64,000 bases of DNA from contig NZ_SDWS01000004.1 in assembly GCF_004137245.1 (NCBI RefSeq), positions 186,001 to 250,000 of the forward strand. The letters run 5' to 3'. Position 1 is the stretch's first letter, and the number at the start of each line of letters is the position of its first letter. Below, piece by piece: positions 30,661 through 39,838 of the stretch. Source of the stretch: Nocardioides glacieisoli (lineage in GTDB: Bacteria > Actinomycetota > Actinomycetes > Propionibacteriales > Nocardioidaceae). The notes beneath the pieces are model-generated. The model saw only the letters and a list, made by a program, of their open reading frames with translations, searched no databases and was not told where the DNA came from. Made by a program: the position numbers and the translations under genes.

Positions 30661-30681
30661 ACTCCGAGTAGCACTCCGAGT
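30661..30681. promoter_or_regulatory. Tandem ACTCCGAGT sites in divergent promoter
   Basis: Two copies of the near-palindrome ACTCCGAGT (30661-30669 and 30673-30681), 12 bp centre to centre, in the 129-bp gap between the thiolase and FabG genes. They look like a double operator for a regulator of both sides. Confidence 0.45.
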
Positions 30682-30725
30682 TACATGATCCAGAACTCAC
30701 ACACCACCAGCGCAGAGGGACCTCC

Positions 30726-32066
30726 ATGAGCGACCGCTACCAGGGCTTCGTGTCCACCTCGATCGGCCAGCTGTTCGTCAAGAACCTCGGCCTGCCCAAC
30801 CCCACCGAGCTGGAGCGCTGGACCGACGGCGCCGCGCTGGTCGACGGCGTGGTCGTCCTCGGCGGCGAGGGCCGCCTCACCGAGGTGCTGCCCACCACCC
30901 TCGACGGGCTCGGCATCGCCTCGACCACCGAGCTCGACGAGGGTGCCCGCGCGAAGGCACTCGTCTTCGACGCCACCGGCATCACCGACACCGCCGGACT
31001 CGTCGCGCTCCAGGAGTTCTTCACCCCGCTGATGCGCCGCCTCGAGACCTGCCCGCGCGTCGTCGTGCTGGGCACGCCGCCGGAGACGGTCACCGGCTCG
31101 GAGCGGATCGCCCAGCGCGCGCTCGAGGGCTTCACCCGCTCGCTCGGCAAGGAGATCGGCCGCGGCGGTGCCGTCCAGCTCGTGTACGTCGCCCCTGCCG
31201 CCGACGGCGCGACCGGCTCGACGCTCGCGTTCCTCCTGTCCCCCAAGTCGGCCTACGTCTCGGGCCAGGTCGTGCGCATCGGCGCCCACGGCGCGACCGC
31301 CGCCGGAAGCGATCAGGTCGAGGACTGGTCGCGGCCGCTGGCCGGCAAGGTCGCGCTCGTCACCGGCGCCAGCCGCGGCATCGGCGAGGAGATCGCCCGG
31401 GTGCTGCACCGCGACGGCGCGACGGTCGTCGGCGTCGATGTCCCGCAGGCCGCGAGCGAGCTCCAGACCCTCATGGCCGAGCTCGAGGGCGACCACCTCG
31501 TCCTCGACATCACCGCCAAGGACGCCCCCCAGCGGATCGCCCACCACCTGCGCGAGCACCACGGCGGCGTCGACGTCGTGGTCCACAACGCCGGCATCAC
31601 GCGCGACAAGAAGCTCGCCAACATGGCCGAGGACCGCTGGAGCAGCGTGATCGCGGTCAACCTGACCGCCCCCGAGCTGATCACCCGAGAGCTCCTCGAC
31701 GCAGGCGTCATCAACGAGGGCGGCCGGATCGTCGGCGTCGCCTCGATCGCGGGCATCGCCGGCAACGTCGGCCAAACCAACTACGCGACCTCGAAGGCCG
31801 GCGTCATCGGCTTCGTGGAGAGCCTGCGCGACGAGCTCGACAACGGCATCACCGTGAACGCCGTCGCTCCGGGCTTCATCATCACGCAGATGACCGCGGC
31901 CGTGCCGTTCGCGACCCGCGAGGTCGGCCAGCGGCTCAACGCGATGTCGCAGGGCGGCCTGCCGGTCGACGTCGCCGAGACCATCGCCTGGTTCGCCAGC
32001 GCCGGATCGGGTGCGGTCAACGGCAACGTCGTCCGCGTCTGCGGCCAGATGATGCTGGGCGCCTGA
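30726..32066 (+). CDS. fabG: High-molecular-weight 3-oxoacyl reductase (FabG4-like)
   Basis: A 446-residue reductase, much longer than ordinary FabG (about 250). Residues 1-200 form a flavodoxin-like N-terminal domain without a clear cofactor site. From about 210 a complete short-chain dehydrogenase domain follows: GKVALVTGASRGIGEE, NNAG-type VVHNAGITRD, and the catalytic Ser-Tyr-Lys set in VASIAGIAG and NYATSKAG. It matches M. tuberculosis FabG4 (Rv0242c), which reduces long 3-oxoacyl-CoA with NADH. The ATG of the next gene overlaps its stop by 1 bp. Confidence 0.92.
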   Translation: MSDRYQGFVSTSIGQLFVKNLGLPNPTELERWTDGAALVDGVVVLGGEGRLTEVLPTTLDGLGIASTTELDEGARAKALVFDATGITDTAGLVALQEFFTPLMRRLETCPRVVVLGTPPETVTGSERIAQRALEGFTRSLGKEIGRGGAVQLVYVAPAADGATGSTLAFLLSPKSAYVSGQVVRIGAHGATAAGSDQVEDWSRPLAGKVALVTGASRGIGEEIARVLHRDGATVVGVDVPQAASELQTLMAELEGDHLVLDITAKDAPQRIAHHLREHHGGVDVVVHNAGITRDKKLANMAEDRWSSVIAVNLTAPELITRELLDAGVINEGGRIVGVASIAGIAGNVGQTNYATSKAGVIGFVESLRDELDNGITVNAVAPGFIITQMTAAVPFATREVGQRLNAMSQGGLPVDVAETIAWFASAGSGAVNGNVVRVCGQMMLGA

Positions 32067-32941
32067 TGCCCGAGCCGAAGCACCTCGACGGCGAGCCCGG
32101 CAGCCTCGGCACCCTGCTGAGGGCGGCCCTCCCCGTCGTCCCGGGCGTCAACCAGCTGCCCGGGATCCGCAAGGGCCCGGCGAGCGCGTTCACCGGCCTG
32201 GCCTACGCCCGCGAGGGCGTCGTCGCCGAGCGCTCCCGCGTCGACGCGTACGCCGCCGTGTGCGGCTTCCCCCGCAAGGACGTCGTACCCCTCACGTATC
32301 CGCACATGCTGGCGTTCCCGCTGCACATGGCGATCATGAGCGACGCGGACTTCCCCTACCCCGCCATCGGGATGGTGCACGTCGAGAACACGATCACCGC
32401 CCACCGGGCGATCGCGGTCGGCGAGGCGCTGGACGTGACCACGTCGGTCGGTGCGCCGCGACCGCACGCCAAGGGTGTCCTGCTCGACTTCGTCACCACC
32501 GTCACCGGTGAGGGCGCGACCGCCTGGGAGTCGACCTCGATCTACCTCCGGCGGGGCCGCACGATCGACGGCGACCCCGCGCCCGGTCTGATGGTCCCCG
32601 ACGCACCCACGGGTGGCGTCGAGTGGCGGCTGCCCGCCGACCTCGGCCGGACGTACGCCGCGGTGTCGGGCGACGCGAACCCGATCCACCTCTACCCGCT
32701 GACCGCGAAGGCGCTGGGCTTCCCGCGCCAGATCGCGCACGGGATGTGGACGAAGGCACGCTCGATCGCGGCGATCGAGAACCGGCTGCCCGCGGCCGTC
32801 ACGGTCGAGGTCGCCTTCAAGAAGCCCGTCTTCCTGCCGGGCACGGTGGCCTACGCCGCCCGCCGGGACGACGCCGGCTGGACCTTCGCCCTCACCAGCC
32901 CGAAGGACGGCTCGCCCCACCTGCTGGGTCGTACGCGCTAG
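32066..32941 (+). CDS. MaoC-family (R)-specific enoyl hydratase (HtdX-like)
   Basis: A 291-residue double hot-dog hydratase. The C-terminal half carries the hydratase 2 motif SGDANPIHLYPLTAKALGFP followed by QIAHGMW, where Asp and His are catalytic. The N-terminal half is the non-catalytic hot dog that binds the acyl tail. Coupled to the fabG gene (stop/start overlap), it matches Rv0241c next to Rv0242c. It converts enoyl-CoA to (R)-3-hydroxyacyl-CoA or the reverse. Its end overlaps the convergent tesB stop by 4 bp. Confidence 0.9.
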   Translation: MPEPKHLDGEPGSLGTLLRAALPVVPGVNQLPGIRKGPASAFTGLAYAREGVVAERSRVDAYAAVCGFPRKDVVPLTYPHMLAFPLHMAIMSDADFPYPAIGMVHVENTITAHRAIAVGEALDVTTSVGAPRPHAKGVLLDFVTTVTGEGATAWESTSIYLRRGRTIDGDPAPGLMVPDAPTGGVEWRLPADLGRTYAAVSGDANPIHLYPLTAKALGFPRQIAHGMWTKARSIAAIENRLPAAVTVEVAFKKPVFLPGTVAYAARRDDAGWTFALTSPKDGSPHLLGRTR

Positions 32942-33804
32942 TCCCGGGACTCGCGGACCCGGATCAGCCCCTCCTGGGCGACCGTCGCCACCAGCTCGCC
33001 CGACTGCGAGAACACCCGCGCGAGCGCGAGACCACGCCCGCCACCGGCGAACGGCGAGAACTGGTCGTAGAGCCACCAGTCGTCCGCGCGGAACGGCCGG
33101 TGGAACCAGATGGTGTGGTCGAGCGACGCCGGCTGGAGCCGCGGCGAGGCGATGTGGATGCCGTGCGGCACCAGCGCTGCGCCCAGCAGGGTCAGGTCGC
33201 TGGCGTAGGTGAACGCCGCGGTCTGGAGCGTCGGGTCGGCCGGGATCACCCCGTCCACCTTGATCCAGAGGCGGGCCCGGGCCGCGTGCTCGGGGTCCTC
33301 GGCGATGCCACGGCCGGTCACGCCCACATGGCGGATGTCGAGCGCGGCCCACTCGCGCTCCCAGTGCTCGGCCGCCTCGGGACCGCGCTCGCGCGCGAGC
33401 TCGACCAGCGGCATGCCCTGCTCGGGCGGCACCACCTCGGGCATCCGGTCCTGGTGCTCGAGCCCCGGCTCGGGGATCTGGAAGTTGGCCGTCAGGTAGT
33501 AGATCGGCCGCCCGTGCTGGCGCGCGGCGACGCGACGCGTCGCGAACGAGCGCCCGTCGCGGATCCGCTCGACGTCGTAGACGATCGGCACGGTCGTGTC
33601 ACCGGGCCGGAGGAAGTAGGAGTGCAGCGAGTGCAGCACGAACTGCTCCTCCACGCTGCGGGTCGCAGCCACCACCGACTGGGCGGCGACCTGGCCGCCG
33701 AACACGCGCTGGCGCTCGGTGCGGGCCTGGGTCCCGCGGAAGAGGTCGACCTCGAGCTGCTCGAGGTCGAGGAGCGTGAGCAGCTCCTCGGCGCTGCCGG
33801 CCAT
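32938..33804 (-). CDS. tesB: Acyl-CoA thioesterase II
   Basis: A 288-residue double hot-dog thioesterase that hydrolyses acyl-CoA. The TesB blocks are LLTLLDLEQLEVDLFRGTQ, RVFGGQVAAQSVVAA, LHSLHSYFLRPGD, the C-terminal DHTIWFHRPFRADDWWLYDQ, and GLALARVFSQSGELVATVAQ. It overlaps the PAC2 gene start by 1 bp, so the two are co-transcribed. It sits beside acyl-CoA metabolic genes and may relieve CoA trapping during fatty-acid use. Confidence 0.92.
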   Translation of the reverse strand: MAGSAEELLTLLDLEQLEVDLFRGTQARTERQRVFGGQVAAQSVVAATRSVEEQFVLHSLHSYFLRPGDTTVPIVYDVERIRDGRSFATRRVAARQHGRPIYYLTANFQIPEPGLEHQDRMPEVVPPEQGMPLVELARERGPEAAEHWEREWAALDIRHVGVTGRGIAEDPEHAARARLWIKVDGVIPADPTLQTAAFTYASDLTLLGAALVPHGIHIASPRLQPASLDHTIWFHRPFRADDWWLYDQFSPFAGGGRGLALARVFSQSGELVATVAQEGLIRVRESRD

Positions 33805-34754
33805 CAGCGGCCGTCCCAGCCGGGGTCGTCGGTGTCCTTGGGGTCGCCCTGGTCCTCCAGGTCGGCCAGGAATGCCTCGAAGGCGCTGCCGATCTCCTCA
33901 CCCGTGGGCAGCGGCTCGTCGCCCGCCAGCAGCGACGTGCCGGCGGCCTCGGCCTCGCGGAAGGAGTCGTACTGCTGCTCGAGGCCGCGCACGACGTCGC
34001 CCACCTCGACGTTCTGCGAGAGGTAGCGGTCGACCTCGGCCTCCGTGATCTCGGCCGACTCCCGCAGGTCGGCGAGGTCGATGGTGAGCCGGGCGCCGAT
34101 CTCGAGGTGCTCGAGCAGCACGAGCGCTGCCTGCGGGTACTCCATCTGAGCGAGGTAGTGCGGGATGTGGGCGACGAAGCCCAGTGCGTCGTGCCCCCAC
34201 TCCCCCAGCCTGATCTCGAGCAGCGCCTGCGCGCTGGCCGGGACCCGCAGCTCGCCCTGCCACGGGCTCTCGCCGGGCACCAGCTCGGGACGGTTGGCGT
34301 GCGGGGTGATCGCGATCGGTCGGGTGTGCGGGACCGCCATCGGTACGGCACCCAGGCCGACCACGCGCGAGACGCCGAAGTGCTCGATGACCTCGCGCAC
34401 CGCGCGGGCGAAGGCCTCCCAGCGGATGTCGGGCTCGGGACCGGCGAGGAGCAGATAGGGCGTACCGCCGGTGTCGCGCAGCGCGCGCACCACCAGCCGG
34501 GGTGCCTCGTAGTCGGTGTAGTGGTCGCGCACGAAGGTCATCGGCGGGCGGCGGGCGCGGTAGTCGTGGAGCGAGTCGACGTCGAAGGTCGCCACGACCT
34601 TGCCGCCGTCGGACAGGTCGGCGAGGTGCCCCGCGGCGAGCTCGGCGGACTTGCCCGCGTCGAGGAATCCGGTGAGCACGCAGACCAGCGTCAGGTCGCC
34701 CGCGTCGGCAAGCACCTCGGCGTCGTCGACGATGTGCACGAGTCTGTCGGCCAT
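33804..34754 (-). CDS. PAC2 family protein
   Basis: A 316-residue protein of the PAC2 family (archaeal and eukaryotic relatives are proteasome assembly chaperones). Characteristic segments are LTGFLDAGKSAELAAGHL, RPPMTFVRDHYTDY, LLLAGPEPDIRWEAFARAV, VVGLGAVPMAVPHTRP and GFVAHIPHYLAQMEYP. In actinobacteria a link to proteasome assembly is only hypothetical. TAGGGT (34761-34766) ends 6 nt before the ATG, so the mRNA is probably leaderless and also carries tesB. Confidence 0.85.
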   Translation of the reverse strand: MADRLVHIVDDAEVLADAGDLTLVCVLTGFLDAGKSAELAAGHLADLSDGGKVVATFDVDSLHDYRARRPPMTFVRDHYTDYEAPRLVVRALRDTGGTPYLLLAGPEPDIRWEAFARAVREVIEHFGVSRVVGLGAVPMAVPHTRPIAITPHANRPELVPGESPWQGELRVPASAQALLEIRLGEWGHDALGFVAHIPHYLAQMEYPQAALVLLEHLEIGARLTIDLADLRESAEITEAEVDRYLSQNVEVGDVVRGLEQQYDSFREAEAAGTSLLAGDEPLPTGEEIGSAFEAFLADLEDQGDPKDTDDPGWDGR

Positions 34755-34817
34755 GGCCCAACCCTAGTGACTGCACGCCAGTGACCCGACACACACCCGC
34801 CATGCTGGGCAGGCGTT

Positions 34818-34833
34818 GTTACTGAGGGGTAAC
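34818..34833. promoter_or_regulatory. Inverted repeat GTTAC-N6-GTAAC before fadA
   Basis: GTTAC (34818-34822) and GTAAC (34829-34833) form an inverted repeat 38 bp upstream of the fadA start, in the promoter shared with the PAC2 gene. A TetR-type repressor of beta-oxidation would be a natural reader; none is encoded nearby. Confidence 0.45.
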
Positions 34834-34870
34834 GTGGCGCCACCCGAGTCCCCGAGATGCAGGAGCACCC

Positions 34871-36085
34871 GTGTCCGCAAACCCATCCAACAGGGTCCAG
34901 CGTGAGGTCGTCTTCGTCGACGGCGTGCGCACCCCGTTCGGCAAGGCCAAGGGCCAGTACGCCGAGACGCGTGCCGACGACCTCGTCATCAAGTGCATCA
35001 CCGACCTCATGCGACGCAACCCGTCGCTGCCCCCCGAGCGCGTGGACGAGGTCGCCCTCGCGGCCACGACCCAGATCGGCGACCAGGGCCTGACCCTCGG
35101 CCGCACCGCCGCACTGCTCTCCGGCCTGCCGCAGAGCGTCCCCGGCTACTCGATCGACCGCATGTGCGCGGGCGCGATGACCGCGGTCACCAACGTCGCG
35201 TCGGGCATCGCCTTCGGGGCGTACGACGTCGCCATCGCCGGCGGCGTCGAGCACATGGGCCGCCACCCGATGGGCGAGGGCGTCGACCCCAACCCGCGGA
35301 TCCTGTCCGAGCGGATCGTCAACCCGGACGCGCTCGTGATGGGCAAGACCGCGGAGAACCTCCACGACCGCTACCCCACGATCACCAAGCAGCGCGTGGA
35401 CGCGTACGCCGTCCGCAGCCAGCAGAAGACCAAGGCTGCCTACGACGCGGGCAAGATCCAGCCCGACCTCGTCCCGGTCGCCACCCGCTCCGCCGAGGCG
35501 GGCTGGGGCCTGGCCACGCTCGACGAGCCGATGCGTCCCGAGACGACGATGGAGTCGCTCGCCGGGCTCAAGACGCCGTTCCGCTCGCACGGCAACGTGA
35601 CCGCGGGCAACGCCGCCGGCATCAACGACGGCGCCACCGCCGCGCTGCTCGCCGACGAGGAGACCGCGCGCGAGCTCGGCCTCCCGGTGAAGATGCGCCT
35701 GGTGACCTACGCCTTCGTCGGCGTCGAGCCCGAGGTGATGGGCGCCGGACCGATCCCCGCGACCGAGAAGGCGCTGCGCCTGGCCGGACTGACGATCGAC
35801 GACATCGAGGCCTTCGAGGTCAACGAGGCGTTCGCCGTCCAGGTCCTGGCGTTCCTCGAGCACTACGGCATCGCCGACGACGACGAGCGCGTGAACCCCT
35901 ACGGCGGTGCGATCGCGATGGGCCACCCGCTGGCCTCGTCCGGCGTACGCCTGATGAACCAGCTGGCGCGCCAGTTCGAGGAGCGGCCCGAGGTCCGCTA
36001 CGGCCTCACCACCATGTGCATCGGCATCGGCATGGGCGGCACCGTCATCTGGGAGAACCCGCACTGGACTGGAGAAGACAAGTGA
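34871..36085 (+). CDS. fadA: 3-ketoacyl-CoA thiolase (FadA)
   Basis: A 404-residue thiolase for the last beta-oxidation step. Catalytic Cys99 is in DRMCAGAMTA, the His in NEAFAVQVL, GHPLASSG replaces GHPxGxSG, and the second cysteine is in TMCIGIGMGG. GTG start. Its stop overlaps the fadB GTG (GTGA), the standard order of the fatty-acid oxidation complex, which in M. tuberculosis is Rv0859-Rv0860. Confidence 0.94.
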   Translation: MSANPSNRVQREVVFVDGVRTPFGKAKGQYAETRADDLVIKCITDLMRRNPSLPPERVDEVALAATTQIGDQGLTLGRTAALLSGLPQSVPGYSIDRMCAGAMTAVTNVASGIAFGAYDVAIAGGVEHMGRHPMGEGVDPNPRILSERIVNPDALVMGKTAENLHDRYPTITKQRVDAYAVRSQQKTKAAYDAGKIQPDLVPVATRSAEAGWGLATLDEPMRPETTMESLAGLKTPFRSHGNVTAGNAAGINDGATAALLADEETARELGLPVKMRLVTYAFVGVEPEVMGAGPIPATEKALRLAGLTIDDIEAFEVNEAFAVQVLAFLEHYGIADDDERVNPYGGAIAMGHPLASSGVRLMNQLARQFEERPEVRYGLTTMCIGIGMGGTVIWENPHWTGEDK

Positions 36086-38151
36086 ACGACATCTTCGAGC
36101 GCGCCGAGGCGATCGTCTCCGACGCCGAGCGCGTGACGCAGGCCCACCTGCGCCGGGTCAGCCTCCCCGGCGTGACGATCGGGCTGATCACCCTCGACAA
36201 CGGCGAGGACCACACCAAGCCCAACACGTTCGGCCCGGCCGGGCTCCTGTCGCTCAACACGGCGATCGACGCCGCGCTGGCTGACGACTCGGTCGACGCG
36301 ATCGCGGTGACCGGGAAGCCGTTCATCCTGGCCGCCGGTGCCGACCTCACCTCGATCCAGGGAGGCGGTCCCGATGCCGTGCGCGTCGTGGCCGAGCTCG
36401 GGCACGCGGTGTTCCGCAAGCTCACCGACGGTGGCAAGCCGTCGTTCGGCTTCGTCAACGGCCTCGCCCTCGGCGGTGGCCTCGAGGTCGCGCTGCACTG
36501 CACCTACCGCACGGTCATGGACTCCGCTCCTGCGCTGGGCCTGCCCGAGGTCATGCTCGGCCTGGTCCCCGGCTGGGGTGGCGCGTGGCTGGTGCCGAAC
36601 CTCGTCGGCGCCGACAAGGCGGTGACGCTGATCCTCGAGAACCCGCTCAACCAGGGCAAGACGCTCGGTGGGCAGGCGGCGTACGACTTCGGGCTGGCCG
36701 ACGCCGTCTTCGGCGGAGCCGACTACCTCGAGCAGTCCCTGCTCTGGGCGGCCTCCGTGGTGCGCGGCGACGTGGTCGTCGAGCGCGCTGAGGTCGACCG
36801 CGGCGCCTGGGACGCCGCGATCGCCCGCGCCGAGGGCATCGTCGCTGCGAAGACCGGTGGCGGCTCGCCTGCGGCGAAGAAGGCCGTCGAGCTGATCGCC
36901 GCGGCCCGCGACACCGACCGGAATGCAGGCTTCGCGGCCGAGGACGACGCCCTCCACGCGCTGTCGCAGACGGCCGAGCTGCTTGCCTCGCTCTACTCCT
37001 TCGACCTGGTCCAGAAGCGGGCCAAGCGTCCCGCAGGTGCACCCGACACGTCGCTCGCCCGGCCGGTGACCAAGGTGGGCATCGTGGGGGCCGGCCTGAT
37101 GGCGAGCCAGCTCGCGCTGCTCTTCGTACGCCGTCTCGAGGTCCCGGTCGTGCTCACCGACCTCGACCAGGAGCGGGCCGACAAGGGCGTGGCCTACGTG
37201 CACGCCGAGATCGACAAGCTGCTCGCCAAGGGCCGGATCAACCAGGACAAGGCCAACCGCCACAAGGCGCTGGTGTCCGGTGCGACCGACAAGCAGGGCG
37301 CCTTCGGCGACGCCGACTTCGTCATCGAGGCCGTCTTCGAGGAGATGTCGGTCAAGAAGACGGTCTTCGCCGACGTGGAGAAGGTCGTGTCGCCCGAGTG
37401 CGTGCTCGCGACGAACACCTCGTCGCTGTCGATCACCGAGATGGCAGCCGACCTCGAGCACCCCGAGCGGGTCGTCGGCTTCCACTTCTTCAACCCGGTC
37501 GCGGTCATGCCGCTGCTGGAGATCGTCCGCGGTGACGCCACCGACGACGCGACGCTCGCGACGGCGTTCGCCACCGGCAAGGCGCTGAAGAAGACCTCCA
37601 TCCTCGTGAAGGACAGCCCGTCCTTCATCGTGAACCGCCTCCTCGGCCGCTTCATGAGCGAGGTCGGCCGCATCGTCGACGAGGGCACTCCGGTGCAGGT
37701 CGCCGACAACGCCTTCGCCGGGATCGCGCCGATGCCGCCGTTCGTCCTGCTCTCGCTGGTCGGTCCGGCCATCGCGCTGCACAACAACGAGACGCTGAAG
37801 GGCGCGTTCCCCGACCGCTTCTACGTCTCCCCCGCCCTCGAGCGGATCGTGGCGGCGCGCAAGGGTGCCTACTACGGCCCGGACGGTGCCCTCGACCCCG
37901 AGGTCGAGGCGATGCTCGAGAAGCCGGAGTCGCCCGTCGTGCTGACGGCCGAGGAGGTCCGCGAGAAGACGCTCGCCGGGCTGGCCGAGGAGGCCCGCCT
38001 GATGCTCGACGAGGGTGTCGTCGCCGCGCCGCAGGACATCGACCTGGCGATGATCACCGGAGCCGGGTTCTCCTTCTGGAACGGCGGGCTGACCTTCATG
38101 CTCGACGTCGCCGGGATCTCGGAGAAGGCGACGGGGCGCCGCTTCCACTGA
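36082..38151 (+). CDS. fadB: Multifunctional beta-oxidation alpha subunit (FadB)
   Basis: A 689-residue fusion. Residues 1-300 form the enoyl-CoA hydratase half, with oxyanion loops AGADLTSI and NGLALGGGLE and the catalytic glutamates in LGLPEVMLGLVPGWGG. From about 325 the 3-hydroxyacyl-CoA dehydrogenase half begins with the NAD site VGIVGAGLMASQLA and continues to FHFFNPVAVMPLLEIV, which contains the catalytic His. The GTG at 36082 is the real start; the long open frame upstream is a shadow of fadA. It works with FadA as a complex. Confidence 0.95.
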   Translation: MNDIFERAEAIVSDAERVTQAHLRRVSLPGVTIGLITLDNGEDHTKPNTFGPAGLLSLNTAIDAALADDSVDAIAVTGKPFILAAGADLTSIQGGGPDAVRVVAELGHAVFRKLTDGGKPSFGFVNGLALGGGLEVALHCTYRTVMDSAPALGLPEVMLGLVPGWGGAWLVPNLVGADKAVTLILENPLNQGKTLGGQAAYDFGLADAVFGGADYLEQSLLWAASVVRGDVVVERAEVDRGAWDAAIARAEGIVAAKTGGGSPAAKKAVELIAAARDTDRNAGFAAEDDALHALSQTAELLASLYSFDLVQKRAKRPAGAPDTSLARPVTKVGIVGAGLMASQLALLFVRRLEVPVVLTDLDQERADKGVAYVHAEIDKLLAKGRINQDKANRHKALVSGATDKQGAFGDADFVIEAVFEEMSVKKTVFADVEKVVSPECVLATNTSSLSITEMAADLEHPERVVGFHFFNPVAVMPLLEIVRGDATDDATLATAFATGKALKKTSILVKDSPSFIVNRLLGRFMSEVGRIVDEGTPVQVADNAFAGIAPMPPFVLLSLVGPAIALHNNETLKGAFPDRFYVSPALERIVAARKGAYYGPDGALDPEVEAMLEKPESPVVLTAEEVREKTLAGLAEEARLMLDEGVVAAPQDIDLAMITGAGFSFWNGGLTFMLDVAGISEKATGRRFH

Positions 38152-38167
38152 TCGGCAACCCGTTGAT

Positions 38168-38268
38168 GGTCGAGTAGCTCGCGAGCGCAGCGAGCGGCGT
38201 ATCGAGACCCCATCCGAAAGGGACGGGTCTCGATACGCCTCGCTCGTTCCTCGCTCGGCTACTCGACC
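38168..38268. repeat. Long imperfect palindrome between convergent genes
   Basis: Left arm 38168-38210 and right arm 38225-38268 are inverted copies. The outer 11 bp (GGTCGAGTAGC) and inner 14 bp (GCGTATCGAGACCC) match perfectly around a 14-bp loop, and the middle is slightly diverged. It can terminate both fadB and the permease gene. It looks like a dispersed actinobacterial palindromic repeat, and its right arm supplies the permease stop codon. Confidence 0.85.
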
Positions 38269-39770
38269 GCCGAGGTGCTCGCGGGGATGTGCTTGTCGTA
38301 CTCCCCGCGACCGAGGCGGCTGTGCGAGCGGCCGTAGAGGAAGTAGACGGCCAGGCCGATCAGCATCCACACCATGAAGCGGACCCAGGTCTCGCCGATC
38401 AGGTTGAGCATCAGGTAGAAGCACAGCAGGACCGAGAGCGTCGCGACGACGGGCACGGCCGGCGTACGGAAGGCGCGTGGCAGGTCCGGGCGCGTACGCC
38501 GCAGCACGAGCACGCCGACGCTCACGAGGACGAACGCGAAGAGGGTGCCGATGCTGACGAGGTCACCGAGGGTGGCGAAGTCGACGAAGCCCGACAGCAG
38601 CGCGACGCCGATGCCGGTGATCGCCGTCAGCCGGTAGGGCGTCCCGAAGGTCGGGTGCACCTTGGCGAGCGAGGTCGGCAGCAGGCCGTCGCGGGCCATC
38701 GCGAAGGCGACGCGGGTCTGCCCCATCATCAGGATCAGCACGACGACCGTCAGCCCGATGGTCGCCCCGACGGCGATGATGTTGCCGATCCACTCGACGC
38801 CAGCCTTGTCGAAGGCCGTGGCGAGCGGAGCCGGGTCACTGGGGTCGATCGTGTCGTAGGACTGCATCCCGGTGATGACCAGGCACACGGCGATGTAGAG
38901 GACGGTGACGATCGCCAGCGACCCGAGGATGCCGATCGGGACGTCGCGCTGGGGGTTCTTCGTCTCCTCGGCGGTGGTCGCGACGACGTCGAAGCCGATG
39001 AACGCGAAGAAGACGATCGCCGCGCCCGCGATGACGCCGCCGATGCCGAAGACCGCGGGCTCGAGGCCGAAGATCGAGCTGATGAGCGGCGACTTCCAGA
39101 AGCCACCCTCCGCGCCGCCGGTCGGCTGGCTCGGCGGGATGAACGGCGTGTAGTTGGCGACCTTGATGTAGCCGATCCCCATCACGATGACGAGCCCGAC
39201 CACGCCGAGCTTGATCGCGACGATCACCTGGTTGATCCGGCTGGAGAGCTTGATGCCACCGATCAGCACGGCCGCCACCAGCAGCGAGATGACCACAGCG
39301 GGCAGGTTGACGATCCCGTCGCCGGCCGATGCCAGGGACGCCGGGATCTCCAGGGGCGTGCCCTCGAGGACGTTCTGCAGGTAGCCCGAGAACCCGGCGG
39401 CAAGCGCGGACGCACCGACGGTGAACTCGAGCACGAGGTCCCAGCCGATGATCCAGGCGACCAGCTCGCCGAAGGTGGCGTAGGAGAACGTGTACGCGCT
39501 GCCGGCGACCGGCACCGTCGAGGCGAACTCGGCGTAGCAGAGCGCGGCGAGCGCGCAGGCGAGGCCGGCGATCAGGAACGACAGGGCGATGGCCGGTCCG
39601 GCGTTGGTCGCGGCCACCAGCCCCGTGTAGACGAAGATGCCGGCGCCGATGATCACGCCGACCCCGAAGATGGTGAGGTCGAGGGCCCCGAGGTTCTTCT
39701 TCAGCCGGTGCTCCGGCTCCTCCGTCTCGGCGATCGACTGCTCGACTGACTTGGTGCGGAAGACGCTCAT
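38259..39770 (-). CDS. APC-family amino-acid permease
   Basis: A 503-residue membrane protein with about 12 hydrophobic segments, of the cationic amino-acid transporter-like branch. N-terminal HRLKKNLGALDLTIFGVGVIIGAGIF contains the substrate-binding GxG(I)F unwound helix, and FAFIGFDVVATTAEE marks helix 6. Substrate is not predictable. TACGTT (39777-39782) ends 6 nt upstream of the ATG. The last codons and the TAG (GCGGTCGAGTAG) lie in the palindromic repeat, so the C terminus was probably set by that element. Confidence 0.88.
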   Translation of the reverse strand: MSVFRTKSVEQSIAETEEPEHRLKKNLGALDLTIFGVGVIIGAGIFVYTGLVAATNAGPAIALSFLIAGLACALAALCYAEFASTVPVAGSAYTFSYATFGELVAWIIGWDLVLEFTVGASALAAGFSGYLQNVLEGTPLEIPASLASAGDGIVNLPAVVISLLVAAVLIGGIKLSSRINQVIVAIKLGVVGLVIVMGIGYIKVANYTPFIPPSQPTGGAEGGFWKSPLISSIFGLEPAVFGIGGVIAGAAIVFFAFIGFDVVATTAEETKNPQRDVPIGILGSLAIVTVLYIAVCLVITGMQSYDTIDPSDPAPLATAFDKAGVEWIGNIIAVGATIGLTVVVLILMMGQTRVAFAMARDGLLPTSLAKVHPTFGTPYRLTAITGIGVALLSGFVDFATLGDLVSIGTLFAFVLVSVGVLVLRRTRPDLPRAFRTPAVPVVATLSVLLCFYLMLNLIGETWVRFMVWMLIGLAVYFLYGRSHSRLGRGEYDKHIPASTSAVE

Positions 39771-39838
39771 CCCGGCAACGTAGACCGGCTCCCGGCCTAC
39801 CCGCGAGTCACGTCCGGTGCTCGGTCACGTCGGCTGCG

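Noticed and set aside
34993..36081. N-terminal extension of fadB
   Set aside because: It overlaps fadA in another frame and has shadow composition; family homology and the GTGA junction fix the start at 36082.
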